Below, one piece after another: positions 1-6,696 of a DNA stretch of 10,000 bases. Under the pieces are notes generated by a model. It was not told the origin of the DNA, did no database searches, and was given only the letters and a program-made list of their open reading frames with translations. The stretch is from contig JAIWNN010000060.1 of the NCBI GenBank assembly GCA_020216805.1, forward strand, positions 1 to 10,000, written 5' to 3'. Each line of letters starts with the position of its first letter. The stretch's first letter is position 1. A program made the translations under genes and the position numbers. Origin of the DNA: Desulfarculus sp. GTDB lineage: Bacteria > Desulfobacterota > Desulfarculia > Desulfarculales > Desulfarculaceae.

Positions 1-180
1 GACGCCAAGGGCGTGGCCGCCACCGAACTGATCCGCTATTGCCGCGACCGTCTGGCCCCCTACAAGGTGCCGTCCTACATCGAGTTCCGCGACATGCTGC
101 CCAAGTCCAAGGTCGGCAAGCTCCTGCGGCGCGAGATCCGCGACGAGGAGCGTCGCAAACAGCAGAGCGACGCGGCCTGA
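1..180 (+). CDS. Acyl-CoA synthetase (AMP-forming), C-terminal end only
   Basis: Frame 1 is open from the left edge to a TGA at 178-180, giving the last 59 residues of a protein whose bulk is off the window. The visible part carries [12 protein letters not shown] and then [15 protein letters not shown]. This is the C-terminal lid subdomain of the AMP-binding (ANL) superfamily: the 'APYKVP' segment followed by the lysine in the 'P(K/R)(S/T)xxGKLLRR' motif, which is the catalytic lysine for adenylation. The family activates carboxylic acids as acyl-AMP and then forms acyl-CoA. The arginine-rich ending is typical of long- or medium-chain fatty acid ligases, but the substrate cannot be read from this end alone. 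It lies on the opposite strand from the sulfonate cluster, so it belongs to a separate transcription unit. Family call is firm; substrate is unknown. Confidence 0.85.
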   Translation, partial: DAKGVAATELIRYCRDRLAPYKVPSYIEFRDMLPKSKVGKLLRREIRDEERRKQQSDAA

Positions 181-182
181 AT

Positions 183-200
183 CGCCCCCGGCAAGGGGCG
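183..200 (+). terminator. Hairpin just after the acyl-CoA synthetase stop
   Basis: CGCCCC at 183-188 and GGGGCG at 195-200 form a perfect 6-bp stem with a 6-base loop, three bases after the TGA. A second 6-bp stem follows (GGGCCG 204-209 with CGGCCC 216-221). Neither is followed by a T-run, so this could be a weak or factor-assisted terminator, or simply GC-rich spacer. Confidence 0.3.
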
Positions 201-253
201 ACCGGGCCGCTTCCCCGGCCCCGTCGGTGAACCCCCAGGAGAAAGGAAGTCCG

Positions 254-454
254 ATGAGCTCGAGCCCGGCCGTGACGCTGGCCACGCAAGCCAAACCCAT
301 GCCCGCCGCGCACGAGTCCACCCGCCTGGCCCGCTTCACCATCACCGGCAGCGAGGTGGTGCAAAAGCGGGTGAGCAAGAGCGGCCAGAGCGGCCGGATC
401 TACCTGCCCCTGGACTGGGTCGGCAAGAACGTGGCCGTGATCCGGTTGGACTGA
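254..454 (+). CDS. DUF2080-like small protein (AbrB-type fold)
   Basis: A 66-residue protein. The first half (to about residue 34) is low in recognisable motifs. The second half holds VVQKRVSKSGQSGRIYLP followed by DWVGKNVAVI, which matches my memory of DUF2080, a family often labelled transposon- or transposase-associated. The 'K-S-G-x-S-G-x-I-x-L-P' core also resembles the swapped-hairpin fold of AbrB/MazE-type DNA-binding proteins. A GTG start at 227 is possible, but ATG 254 is preferred because GGAGAAAGGAAG (238-249) lies a few bases upstream as a ribosome binding site. No transposase or toxin gene is beside it. It sits downstream of the acyl-CoA synthetase on the same strand, 73 bases after its stop, and may be read through from it. 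Function unknown; a DNA-binding regulator or antitoxin-like role is inference only. Confidence 0.7.
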   Translation: MSSSPAVTLATQAKPMPAAHESTRLARFTITGSEVVQKRVSKSGQSGRIYLPLDWVGKNVAVIRLD

Positions 455-502
455 GGCTGGCGGGTCTTGTTCTTCAGCCCGGTTATAACCCTTAAGCCGC
501 CG

Positions 503-555
503 CCATCCGTGCCCCGGACCGAGAGCCGGGTCCGGATGGGGTGGTTCAATTTTTC
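503..555 (+). terminator. Probable terminator between convergent genes
   Basis: CCATCCG (503-509) pairs with CGGATGG (533-539). Inside it CCCGG (513-517) pairs with CCGGG (526-530) around an 8-base loop. A T-run (TTTTT within 550-554) follows on the plus strand after about ten bases. The site lies between the end of the DUF2080-like gene (454) and the end of the minus-strand acyltransferase (546). The T-run is further from the stem than is ideal, and it overlaps the last codons of the acyltransferase. It may act on both strands, though no T-run is seen on the minus side. Confidence 0.4.
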
Positions 556-1649
556 GGGGGAGTAGGCCGGAAGTAGACCCGCTCCAGGAAAGCGTAGAGG
601 AATATGGAGATCAGAATGGTCAGGCCCAGGCTGGCCAACCAATGCAAGGCCAGGGTGTCAAAGCCCAGCGCCAGGGACTTGACCAACAAATGGGCCAAGG
701 GGATCGCCCAGACCCCGTGAATCAGGAAAGCCGAATAGCTGACGCTGCCCATGATCCTGAGCGGCCGCCAGCCCAGCATTCGTCTACCCAGGCCCTGGTT
801 GCCAAGCAGCGCGGCGATGGTCAGCAGGAATCCCAGGTCGATGCAGGAAAAATAGGCCGCCCACTGCCAGCGGCCATTGATGATCTCGCCGGCGTGGCCG
901 GACCAGTACCAGCGCACGGCGTAGACCAGGGCGATGCCCAGGGGCCAGGCCCAGGCCAGGCGCGGACCCACCTTGGGCCAGAGCTTGGGCGAGCCGTAGA
1001 GCTTGGCCAGACCAACCCCCCAGATCATGGACATGAAGCGCGGCACTCCGGTGGGGCCGAAGATTCCGGTCTGGTGCTGGGTATAGATGGCGGCCGCCAA
1101 GAGCCAATAGAAGGCCCAACTCTGGGCGAAGCGCCATTCGGCCAGGATGATGAACCAGAACGCCGCCAGGCCGTAGAAATACAGCTGGTAGGTCAGAGCC
1201 CATTCCACCGCGTTGTAGATTTCGGTGTCCGGAAAAAGACCCAACAGGAGCAGGTTGTCGATGACATCGGGCAAGCCCTTGGCCTGGGTGGCGATCAGGG
1301 GCAGGTTCACCACCAACAGCACCGGGAACAGCCGCCAATAGCGGTTGCGCAAGAATCGCCAGAAGCCGGTCCTCCTGCGTTGGATGGTGGTGTAGATCAA
1401 AAATCCGCTCAGGATGAAAAAGAGGTCCACTCCGGCGTGGCCGGCGTTGAACATGCTCATAAGGCGGTTGAGAAAGGTGCCCTCGCCCAGGTAATAAAAG
1501 CGGGATTCGTAGATTCCCATAAAGTGCACGTTGAAGATCATCACCAATGCCCAGCCACGCAGGCCGTCCATGAAGTCGAACCGCCCCTGGCGCTGGTAGA
1601 GAAAGAATTGATCCACGCGCTGGCTGAGACTGGGGTGTTCCGAAGCCAT
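546..1649 (-). CDS. Acyltransferase 3 family membrane protein
   Basis: A 367-residue, strongly hydrophobic protein with about ten likely membrane segments, as expected for the acyltransferase 3 family, which moves acyl groups (often acetyl) onto sugars, lipids or other carbohydrate acceptors at the inner membrane. Visible motifs are DGLRGWA at about 28-34 with the conserved histidine at 42 (the family's presumed catalytic His), GHAGVDLFFILSGFLI at 70-85, NRYWRLFP at 102-109 and SYSAFLIHG near 304-312. ATG 1649 is chosen over ATG 1658 because AAAAAGGA ends only at the upstream ATG but sits about eight bases before 1649. It stands alone, 166 bases downstream of the hydrolase end. No glycosyltransferase or polysaccharide genes are nearby, so the acceptor cannot be guessed. 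Confidence 0.88.
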   Translation of the reverse strand: MASEHPSLSQRVDQFFLYQRQGRFDFMDGLRGWALVMIFNVHFMGIYESRFYYLGEGTFLNRLMSMFNAGHAGVDLFFILSGFLIYTTIQRRRTGFWRFLRNRYWRLFPVLLVVNLPLIATQAKGLPDVIDNLLLLGLFPDTEIYNAVEWALTYQLYFYGLAAFWFIILAEWRFAQSWAFYWLLAAAIYTQHQTGIFGPTGVPRFMSMIWGVGLAKLYGSPKLWPKVGPRLAWAWPLGIALVYAVRWYWSGHAGEIINGRWQWAAYFSCIDLGFLLTIAALLGNQGLGRRMLGWRPLRIMGSVSYSAFLIHGVWAIPLAHLLVKSLALGFDTLALHWLASLGLTILISIFLYAFLERVYFRPTPPKN

Positions 1650-1699
1650 GGTCGGCATCCTTTTTAGAATCGGTTCCGGGTGACAGACGCGGCTGGCAC

Positions 1700-1725
1700 A
1701 TTATGACGCAGTGGGCGGGTGTTAA
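1700..1725 (-). promoter_or_regulatory. Weak promoter-like elements before the acyltransferase
   Basis: On the minus strand TTAACA (1720-1725, one mismatch to TTGACA) is followed by CATAAT (1700-1705, one mismatch to TATAAT). The spacer is only 14 bases, shorter than the usual 16-18, so the pair may be chance. The position, about 50 bases before the start, is suitable. Confidence 0.2.
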
Positions 1726-1815
1726 CCATGGGGGGTGTTTCGGACGAGCGGCGGCGCCCGCGAAACGGTTGGCGGGGAGCGGCCACGAGGCTGCCCTGAA
1801 CCTGGAGGGCATACC

Positions 1816-2667
1816 TCAGATCCCCAGGAACGCCTTGATGGCCTGGGTGCGTTGGCGGCTGGGTTGAAAGACCATGCCGAAGTGGTCCAATTCCCGCAGC
1901 TCCACCAGGCTGGCGCTGGGCAAGGCCCGCAAAAAAACCGGCAGGGCCTGGTCGGGCAGGACCATCTCGTCGCCGCCCAGCATGGGTCGCAGGGCGCGCA
2001 GCACCAGCACCGGGCAGGTCACGCGGGCGTGCAAGGCGGCCAGGTCGGTCCGAGATAGGTTGGAACGCTCCTCGGCGATGTGCCCCGGGTCTATGCGCGA
2101 ACCAAAACCGTCATCGTACTCCCGGCAGTCATAGAGATAGTATTCTTCCAGGGCGGAGTTCCAGCCAGCGGGCGCCGCCTGGCGGATCGCCTCCAGGTAG
2201 CTGGCGCAGGAATCAAAGCGCCGGCCCAGACGCGCCACCGAGGCCCCGGTGCCGGCCCCCACCCTCGCCCATTGCTCAGGGGTCAAGGCCGCCCCACCGT
2301 CCAGCAGGATCAATCCCGCCACCAACTCTGGATGCCGGGCCGCCAGGGCCAGGGCGATGAAGGCCCCCAGGCTGTGGCCCATCACCACCATGCGCTCCAG
2401 GCCCAGATAGGCGATCACCTGGGCCAGGTCGTCGCTGTGATGCTCCAGGGAATATCCGGTTTCGGGGTGATCGGAAAGCCCGCGCCCGCGTAGGTCCACG
2501 GCGTACAGGTTCAACGGCGGCGCGGTTTCCTGGGCGATGGTGTCGAAGCTGCGGCAGTTGGCGGTCAGCCCATGGACCGCCAGGACGTTGGGGCCTGGGC
2601 CCGGCCAATGGGCCACCTGGATAGCGATTCCCTGGCCGGGCGCGCGCGACATGGCGGGAAGGTTCAT
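1816..2667 (-). CDS. Alpha/beta hydrolase
   Basis: A 283-residue cytoplasmic alpha/beta-hydrolase-fold protein with no signal peptide. Motifs in order: the oxyanion-hole HG at 32-33 (AVHGLTAN), DLRGRG at 58-63, the nucleophile elbow GHSLG at 97-101 with Ser99, a late acid (Asp233 is the best candidate), and the catalytic His262 in LDHFGM. This is a complete Ser-Asp-His set. The family includes esterases, C-C hydrolases, peptidases and lactonases; nothing here fixes the substrate. The open frame continues upstream to 2814, but the first 49 codons are rejected: ATG 2667 has GGAG (in CCGGAGACGGCC) at proper spacing, and the extension would run through a TATAAT box. It is separated from ackA by about 170 bases and has its own promoter candidate, so it is probably a separate unit from the sulfonate cluster. 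Confidence 0.87.
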   Translation of the reverse strand: MNLPAMSRAPGQGIAIQVAHWPGPGPNVLAVHGLTANCRSFDTIAQETAPPLNLYAVDLRGRGLSDHPETGYSLEHHSDDLAQVIAYLGLERMVVMGHSLGAFIALALAARHPELVAGLILLDGGAALTPEQWARVGAGTGASVARLGRRFDSCASYLEAIRQAAPAGWNSALEEYYLYDCREYDDGFGSRIDPGHIAEERSNLSRTDLAALHARVTCPVLVLRALRPMLGGDEMVLPDQALPVFLRALPSASLVELRELDHFGMVFQPSRQRTQAIKAFLGI

Positions 2668-2749
2668 GGCCGTCTCCGGGGTGAAAGGTGGGGCGTGGCC
2701 TGGCCGCTCGTGACGGGCGACACGGTCGACGCTCCATCGACATGGACGA

Positions 2750-2755
2750 ATTATA
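2750..2755 (-). promoter_or_regulatory. TATAAT -10 box before the hydrolase
   Basis: A perfect TATAAT is read on the minus strand about 83 bases before the hydrolase start. No good TTGACA is found 16-18 bases upstream, where the sequence is GC-rich and forms the hairpin at 2768-2783. A promoter relying on an activator, or a chance match, are both possible. Confidence 0.35.
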
Positions 2756-2767
2756 GCCCCATTCAAC

Positions 2768-2783
2768 GCCCCGGGCGCGGGGC
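2768..2783 (-). terminator. GC hairpin downstream of ackA
   Basis: GCCCCG and CGGGGC form a 6-bp stem with a 4-base loop, about 53 bases past the ackA stop on the minus strand. Only GTTGAAT follows, so the T-tract is poor. It may end the xsc-ackA transcript just before the TATAAT box of the next gene. Confidence 0.35.
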
Positions 2784-2836
2784 ATTCGGCCGATCGCCTG
2801 GCCACGGCCGCCAAGTCTGTGAATGTGGCGCGGAGA

Positions 2837-4060
2837 TCAGGCGGCCAGGGTCTCGGCCAGGCGCTGGCGCACCGCCCGGGCGATCACCAGCTCTTCCTGG
2901 GCGGGAACCACCAGAAGCTTGACGGGGCTGCCGGGGGTGCTGATGAAGCCATCGCGCCCCCCAACCGTATCCCGGTTGGCTTCCCGGTCCAGCTCCAAAC
3001 CCAGGGAGGTGGTGGCGGCGAACAGGTCCTGGCGCAGCTCCCAGGCGTTTTCCCCGATGCCGCCGGTCAGGACCACAGCCTCGGCTCCGCCCAGGGCGAA
3101 GATGTAGCCCCCAAGGCATTTGAGCAGGCGGAAGACGAACATCCGCCAGGCCAGATCGGCGCGCTGGTTGCCCTGCGACCGGGCCTGGGCGATGACCCGC
3201 AGGTCGCGGCTGAGCCCGCTGACGCCGAACAGGCCGCATTCGTGATTCAGGCGCTCCAGCACAGCCTCGGCGGTTTCGCCCAGGCGCCGGGCCAGGTGAG
3301 GCACCAGGGCGGCGTCGATCCAGCCTGGGCGAGTGCCCATCATCACGCCCTCCAGCGGAGTGAATCCCATGGAGGTGTCCAGGACTCGGCCCCGGTCCCA
3401 GGCGGTCAGCGAGGCCCCGTTGCCCAGGTGGGCGGTGACCAGGCGCAGCTCGTTGGCCGGGCGGCCCAGACGCCGGGCCGCCTGCTCCACCGCGTACTCG
3501 TGCGAGCTGCCGTGAAAGCCGTAGCGCCTGATTCCATATTCACTATGCCAATGTGGCGGCACTGGATAGAGATAGGCGTGATCGGGCATGGACCGATGAA
3601 ACATGGTGTCGAAGTGGGCCACCTGGGGCAGGCCGGGCATGAGAAGGCGGCAGGCGGCGATGCAGTCCAGGGCGGGCGGCATGTGCAGGGGAGCCAGGTC
3701 CACCAGCTCCGCCATCCGGACCAAGGCGACGTCGTCCACAAGGGTGGGGGAGTGGAAGACCTCGCCACCATGCACCACCCGGTGTCCCACGGCCTGGAGT
3801 TCATCCAGGGAGGTCAGGCAGCCTCGCGCGGGATCGGTGAGCTCCTCCAGGATCATGGTCAAGGCCTGGCGGTGATCCTGGCAAGCGGTCTGGCCGACGC
3901 GCGGTTGACGGCCGGCGACCTGGTGGCGGAACCGCGCCCAGCCGTCGGACTCGCCCACCCGCTCCACCAGGCCGCTGGCCAGGGTCTCCTCGCCGGGCAT
4001 CCGGAATAGCCGGTACTTCAGCGAGGAGCTTCCGGCGTTGAGCACCAGGATCTGCGACAT
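2837..4060 (-). CDS. ackA: Acetate kinase (acetate/propionate kinase family)
   Basis: A 407-residue cytosolic kinase of the ASKHA fold, the usual length for acetate kinase (about 400). It interconverts acetyl phosphate plus ADP with acetate plus ATP. Motifs: LVLNAGSSSLKYRL near the N-terminus (the family Asn and Ser phosphate-binding residues), GHRVVHGG at about 92-99 (substrate-site Arg), PLHMP, FDTMFHRSMP near 150-159 (catalytic Asp), RRYGFHGSSH at 178-187, HLGNGAS, MGTRPG near 241-246 (catalytic Arg), LTGGIGEN at 331-338, and PAQEELVIAR near 386-395. Oddities: the usual GTR-(S/C)-GD-(I/L)-DP loop reads GTRPGWIDA, and the usual TNEE reads AQEE. The start is placed at ATG 4060; a GTG at 4066 would add two residues. 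It follows xsc with a 61-base spacer. Xsc releases acetyl phosphate, so this kinase would harvest it as ATP. A propionate-preferring relative is the main alternative. Confidence 0.9.
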   Translation of the reverse strand: MSQILVLNAGSSSLKYRLFRMPGEETLASGLVERVGESDGWARFRHQVAGRQPRVGQTACQDHRQALTMILEELTDPARGCLTSLDELQAVGHRVVHGGEVFHSPTLVDDVALVRMAELVDLAPLHMPPALDCIAACRLLMPGLPQVAHFDTMFHRSMPDHAYLYPVPPHWHSEYGIRRYGFHGSSHEYAVEQAARRLGRPANELRLVTAHLGNGASLTAWDRGRVLDTSMGFTPLEGVMMGTRPGWIDAALVPHLARRLGETAEAVLERLNHECGLFGVSGLSRDLRVIAQARSQGNQRADLAWRMFVFRLLKCLGGYIFALGGAEAVVLTGGIGENAWELRQDLFAATTSLGLELDREANRDTVGGRDGFISTPGSPVKLLVVPAQEELVIARAVRQRLAETLAA

Positions 4061-4086
4061 GGCCACGCTTTCCAGGTTTGGGCGGC

Positions 4087-4116
4087 GGCCGGGCCTGAGC
4101 CAGCTTGGGCCCGGCC
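4087..4116 (-). promoter_or_regulatory. Strong intercistronic hairpin between xsc and ackA
   Basis: GGCCGGGCC (4087-4095) and GGCCCGGCC (4108-4116) are perfect inverted repeats, giving a 9-bp all-GC stem with a 12-base loop in the short spacer between the two genes. No T-run follows on either strand, so it is not a standard intrinsic terminator. It could stabilise the xsc end of the mRNA or lower ackA expression relative to xsc. Confidence 0.5.
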
Positions 4117-4121
4117 AGGCG

Positions 4122-5840
4122 CTAGGCGTTGAGGTGCTTGTACTTGTCCAAAAAGCGCTTGGGCGGCTTCAGGGCGTCGCGACGGAAGGGCTCGGCCAAC
4201 ACCTCGGCCCCGCCGTCGATGATGGCGTCGATGACCACCGGCCGTTTGGCGGCCAAGGCGGCGGCCACGGCCTCCTTCACGTCCTGGGGGCTTTCCAGGG
4301 TGATGCCCAGCGCGCCCATGTCCTCGGCCAGCTTGGCGAAGGAGGGGTTGGCCAGGTTGGTGCCCACGAAACGATTGTCGTAATAGTCGATCTGATTCTT
4401 CTTCTCGGCGCCCCACTGGTTGTTGTTGAACACCACCGCGATCACCGGCAACTCCTCGCGCACCGCGGTCATGACCTCGCTCAGGCCGCTGATGCCATAG
4501 GCGCCGTCGCCTTGGAGGGCGAAGACAGGCAGGTTGGGCAGGCCGGCCTTGGCGCCCAGGGCCAGGCCGTAGGCGATGCCGCAGTTGCCCCAGCTCAAGG
4601 GAGCCAGGTAGCGCCGGCCCTCGTTGAAACCGAAATAGCTGTTGCACATGGAGCAGGTGTTGCCCACGTCGGTGGTCACCACCGCTTGCTGTGGGATCGC
4701 GGCCGCCAGCTCGCGCAGAAGCGCCCGGGGATGCATCAGGCGCGAGGGCCGCTCCGCCCACTGGTCCAATTCGGCCTGCCAGGCGGCGCGCTCGCGGGCC
4801 ACCGCGGCCCGGATCTCCTCCTGGGGCCGGGGCGCGGGCTGAATGGCGCGCAGCATCTCCAGCACCCGGCGGGCGAACTCGCCGGCGTCGGCGGCGATGG
4901 CCAGGTCCACCTTCTTGGCCAGGCCCAGCACCCGGGCGTCGGCGTCCACCTGGATCACCTTGGCCGCGCTGGGCCAGTATTCCATGTCATATTGGGGCAG
5001 AGTGCCGAAGGGGCCCAGGCGGCAGCCCAGGGCCAGCACCAGGTCGGCCTTGGCCAGCACCCGCATGGCGGCCTTGGAGCCACAGTAGCCGATGGGGCCC
5101 AGGCAGAGGGGGTGGCTGACCGGGAAGCTGTCGTTGTGCAGGTAGCTGTTGGCCACCGGCGCGCCCAGGTGATCGGCCAGGGCCGCGGCGGCGTCCACGG
5201 CGTCGGCCATCACCACGCCGCCGCCGGAGAGAATCACTGGCCGCTTGGCCTGGGCCAACATCTCGGCGGCCCGCTTGAGGTCGTCCTCCGGGCCGGGGCC
5301 CTGTCTGAGCCGGCGGCTGGGATAAACGGCCGCGTCGATTTCGCCGTAGAAGTAATCGCGGGGGATGTTGAGCTGGGTGGGGCCGTTCTCGGCCATGGCG
5401 ATGTAGAAGCAGCGCCGGGCCAGTTCGGCCATGCGGCGGGGATCGTTGACCCGCACCTGATACTTGGTGCAGGCCGCGAACCATGGCATCTGATCCAGCT
5501 CCTGAAAGCCGCCGGTGCCAATGCCCAGGCTGCCGGTCTCCGGGGTGATGGCCACCACCGGCGAATGCGCCCAATAGGCCGCGGTGATGGCCGAGACGAA
5601 GTTGGCGGCGCCGGGTCCGTTCTGGGCAATGCAAACCTGGGGACGGCCGGTCACCCGGGCCAGCCCGTCGGCGGCGTGGGCGGCGGCCTGCTCGTGGGCC
5701 ACCGAGACGAAGCGGATGCCGGCGGCGGGGAAGAGGTCCAGGGCGTCCATGAAGGCGCTGCCCACGATGCCGAAGACGGTGTCAACGCCCTCGGCCACCA
5801 GAGTTTCCACCAGGGCTTCCGATGGGGTCATTTGGGTCAT
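4122..5840 (-). CDS. xsc: Sulfoacetaldehyde acetyltransferase (Xsc-type ThDP enzyme)
   Basis: A 572-residue cytosolic thiamine-diphosphate enzyme. Xsc converts sulfoacetaldehyde plus phosphate to acetyl phosphate plus sulfite, the desulfonation step for taurine, isethionate and related C2 sulfonates. The three ThDP-fold domains are present: N-terminal Pyr domain with the ThDP-activating Glu50 (in VAHEQAAAH) and QNGPG at 73-77; a middle domain; and the PP domain with GDG at 444-446 and the metal-ligand NNN at 472-474. Features that separate Xsc from acetolactate synthase as I know them: GGFQELDQM at 110-118, NIPRDYF at 158-164, HNDSFP then GYCGSKAAM near 235-259, GPFGTLPQY at 277-284, QWGAEKKN at 475-482 with DNRFVGTNL after it, and EPFRRDALKPP at 550-560. 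It lacks an insertion of about 25 residues found near residue 360 in the Cupriavidus-type enzymes, which explains its slightly short length. AAGGAG at 5848-5853 fixes ATG 5840 as the start. The acetate kinase neighbour supports an acetyl phosphate product. Confidence 0.87.
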   Translation of the reverse strand: MTQMTPSEALVETLVAEGVDTVFGIVGSAFMDALDLFPAAGIRFVSVAHEQAAAHAADGLARVTGRPQVCIAQNGPGAANFVSAITAAYWAHSPVVAITPETGSLGIGTGGFQELDQMPWFAACTKYQVRVNDPRRMAELARRCFYIAMAENGPTQLNIPRDYFYGEIDAAVYPSRRLRQGPGPEDDLKRAAEMLAQAKRPVILSGGGVVMADAVDAAAALADHLGAPVANSYLHNDSFPVSHPLCLGPIGYCGSKAAMRVLAKADLVLALGCRLGPFGTLPQYDMEYWPSAAKVIQVDADARVLGLAKKVDLAIAADAGEFARRVLEMLRAIQPAPRPQEEIRAAVARERAAWQAELDQWAERPSRLMHPRALLRELAAAIPQQAVVTTDVGNTCSMCNSYFGFNEGRRYLAPLSWGNCGIAYGLALGAKAGLPNLPVFALQGDGAYGISGLSEVMTAVREELPVIAVVFNNNQWGAEKKNQIDYYDNRFVGTNLANPSFAKLAEDMGALGITLESPQDVKEAVAAALAAKRPVVIDAIIDGGAEVLAEPFRRDALKPPKRFLDKYKHLNA

Positions 5841-5847
5841 CGCGATA

Positions 5848-5853
5848 CTCCTT
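5848..5853 (-). promoter_or_regulatory. Ribosome binding site of xsc
   Basis: AAGGAG lies seven bases before ATG 5840 and supports this start over the in-frame ATG three codons later. Unlike the coupled SDR start upstream, xsc has a strong site of its own within a 40-base spacer. Confidence 0.7.
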
Positions 5854-5880
5854 GCCAGGGAGAATGGTTCGATTCCTCCG

Positions 5881-6696
5881 TCAGCGCTCCAGTTCCGAGC
5901 GCAGCGAGCGGGTCATGATCTTCTCGTAGATGCGGGGAGCCAGGCGGGTAAGCCACCAGGACAGACGGCCCACCGGCGAGAGCACCGTGAAGGGGCGGCG
6001 CGCTCCGGCGGCGCGGAAGACCGCCTCCGCGACTTCCCGGGGGCTGGCCGGCCGCCCCACTTTCGATTGAGGGTGGCGGGTGATCTGGCCGTCTCCGTCC
6101 AGGGCGCTGTGGGCGATGGCGGTGTCGGCGAAGGAGGGGCAGACGATGCTCACCCCCACCCCCAGAGGCTCCAGCTCGCCGCGCAGGCTGCCGAAAAGTC
6201 CGTGCAGGGCGTGCTTGCTGGCCGCGTAACCGCTGCGGCCCAGGAGTGGAGCGAAACCGGCCACCGAGGAGATGACCACGATCTGGCCGCGCCGCGCGAT
6301 GAGGTGGGGCAGGGCGGCCTGGGTGCAGTTGAGCGAGCCGAAGTAGTTGACCTCCATCACCCGGCGATGGACCTCGCCGCTGGTCTGGGCGAAGGCGCTG
6401 CGGTGGGTGATGCCGGCGTTGTTGATCAGCACGTCGATTCCACCCCAGCGCCTGACGATCTCGTCCACGGCGGCCCGGCATTGGCCGGGCTCGGTCACGT
6501 CGCAGGCCAGGCCCAGACTTTCAAACCCCTGGGCGGTCAGCTCGTTGGCCAGGCCCTGGGGATTGGCCCGGCCCAGGTCCAGCGCCGCCACCCGCGCGCC
6601 GGCCTCCGCGAAGCGCCGGCCAAAAGCCGAGCCCAGGCCGCCCGCCCCGCCGGTGACGGCCACCACCTTGCCCCGCGCCCAGGTATCAGCCGGCAT
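5881..6696 (-). CDS. Classical short-chain dehydrogenase/reductase
   Basis: A 271-residue cytosolic NAD(P)-dependent oxidoreductase of the classical SDR type. It has the cofactor glycine motif TGGAGGLG at 15-22, Asp40 at the end of beta-2 (ALDLG), which usually favours NAD(H), CDVT at 65-68, NNAG at 92-95, and the full catalytic tetrad: Asn117, Ser144, Tyr157 and Lys161 (YAASK). A C-terminal stretch of about 30 residues rich in W, L and R (RLSWWLTRLAPRIYEKI) may be amphipathic. The substrate is not evident. Known sulfoacetaldehyde reductases (IsfD type) are also SDRs, so an isethionate/sulfoacetaldehyde step is possible, but generic SDRs look alike and this is inference from position only. 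The start overlaps the end of the preceding extended-SDR gene by 11 bases and lacks a clear Shine-Dalgarno, which points to translational coupling. Confidence 0.88.
   Translation of the reverse strand: MPADTWARGKVVAVTGGAGGLGSAFGRRFAEAGARVAALDLGRANPQGLANELTAQGFESLGLACDVTEPGQCRAAVDEIVRRWGGIDVLINNAGITHRSAFAQTSGEVHRRVMEVNYFGSLNCTQAALPHLIARRGQIVVISSVAGFAPLLGRSGYAASKHALHGLFGSLRGELEPLGVGVSIVCPSFADTAIAHSALDGDGQITRHPQSKVGRPASPREVAEAVFRAAGARRPFTVLSPVGRLSWWLTRLAPRIYEKIMTRSLRSELER

Noticed and set aside
39..230. 63-codon plus-strand frame at the left edge
   Set aside because: It is an out-of-frame shadow of the acyl-CoA synthetase C-terminus, whose frame shows the expected lid motifs.
642..1667. 341-codon plus-strand frame opposite the acyltransferase
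   Set aside because: The translation is dominated by Q, G, H and E without motifs, while the minus strand shows a complete membrane acyltransferase.
1793..1810. 5-bp hairpin (GCCCT/AGGGC) just after the hydrolase stop
   Set aside because: The stem is short, lacks a T-run, and is expected by chance at this GC content.
2668..2814. 49-residue N-terminal extension of the alpha/beta hydrolase
   Set aside because: It spans the TATAAT box and a hairpin, has no homology-like pattern, and the ATG at 2667 has its own ribosome binding site.
2819..4009. 396-codon plus-strand frame opposite ackA
   Set aside because: Low-complexity translation rich in G, Q, H and A; the minus strand encodes a full-length acetate kinase.
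4038..5918. 626-codon open frame on the plus strand opposite xsc
   Set aside because: It is a mirror of the GC-rich xsc codons: its translation is full of G, A, H, Q and V with no domain pattern, while the minus strand gives a clear Xsc protein with intact motifs.
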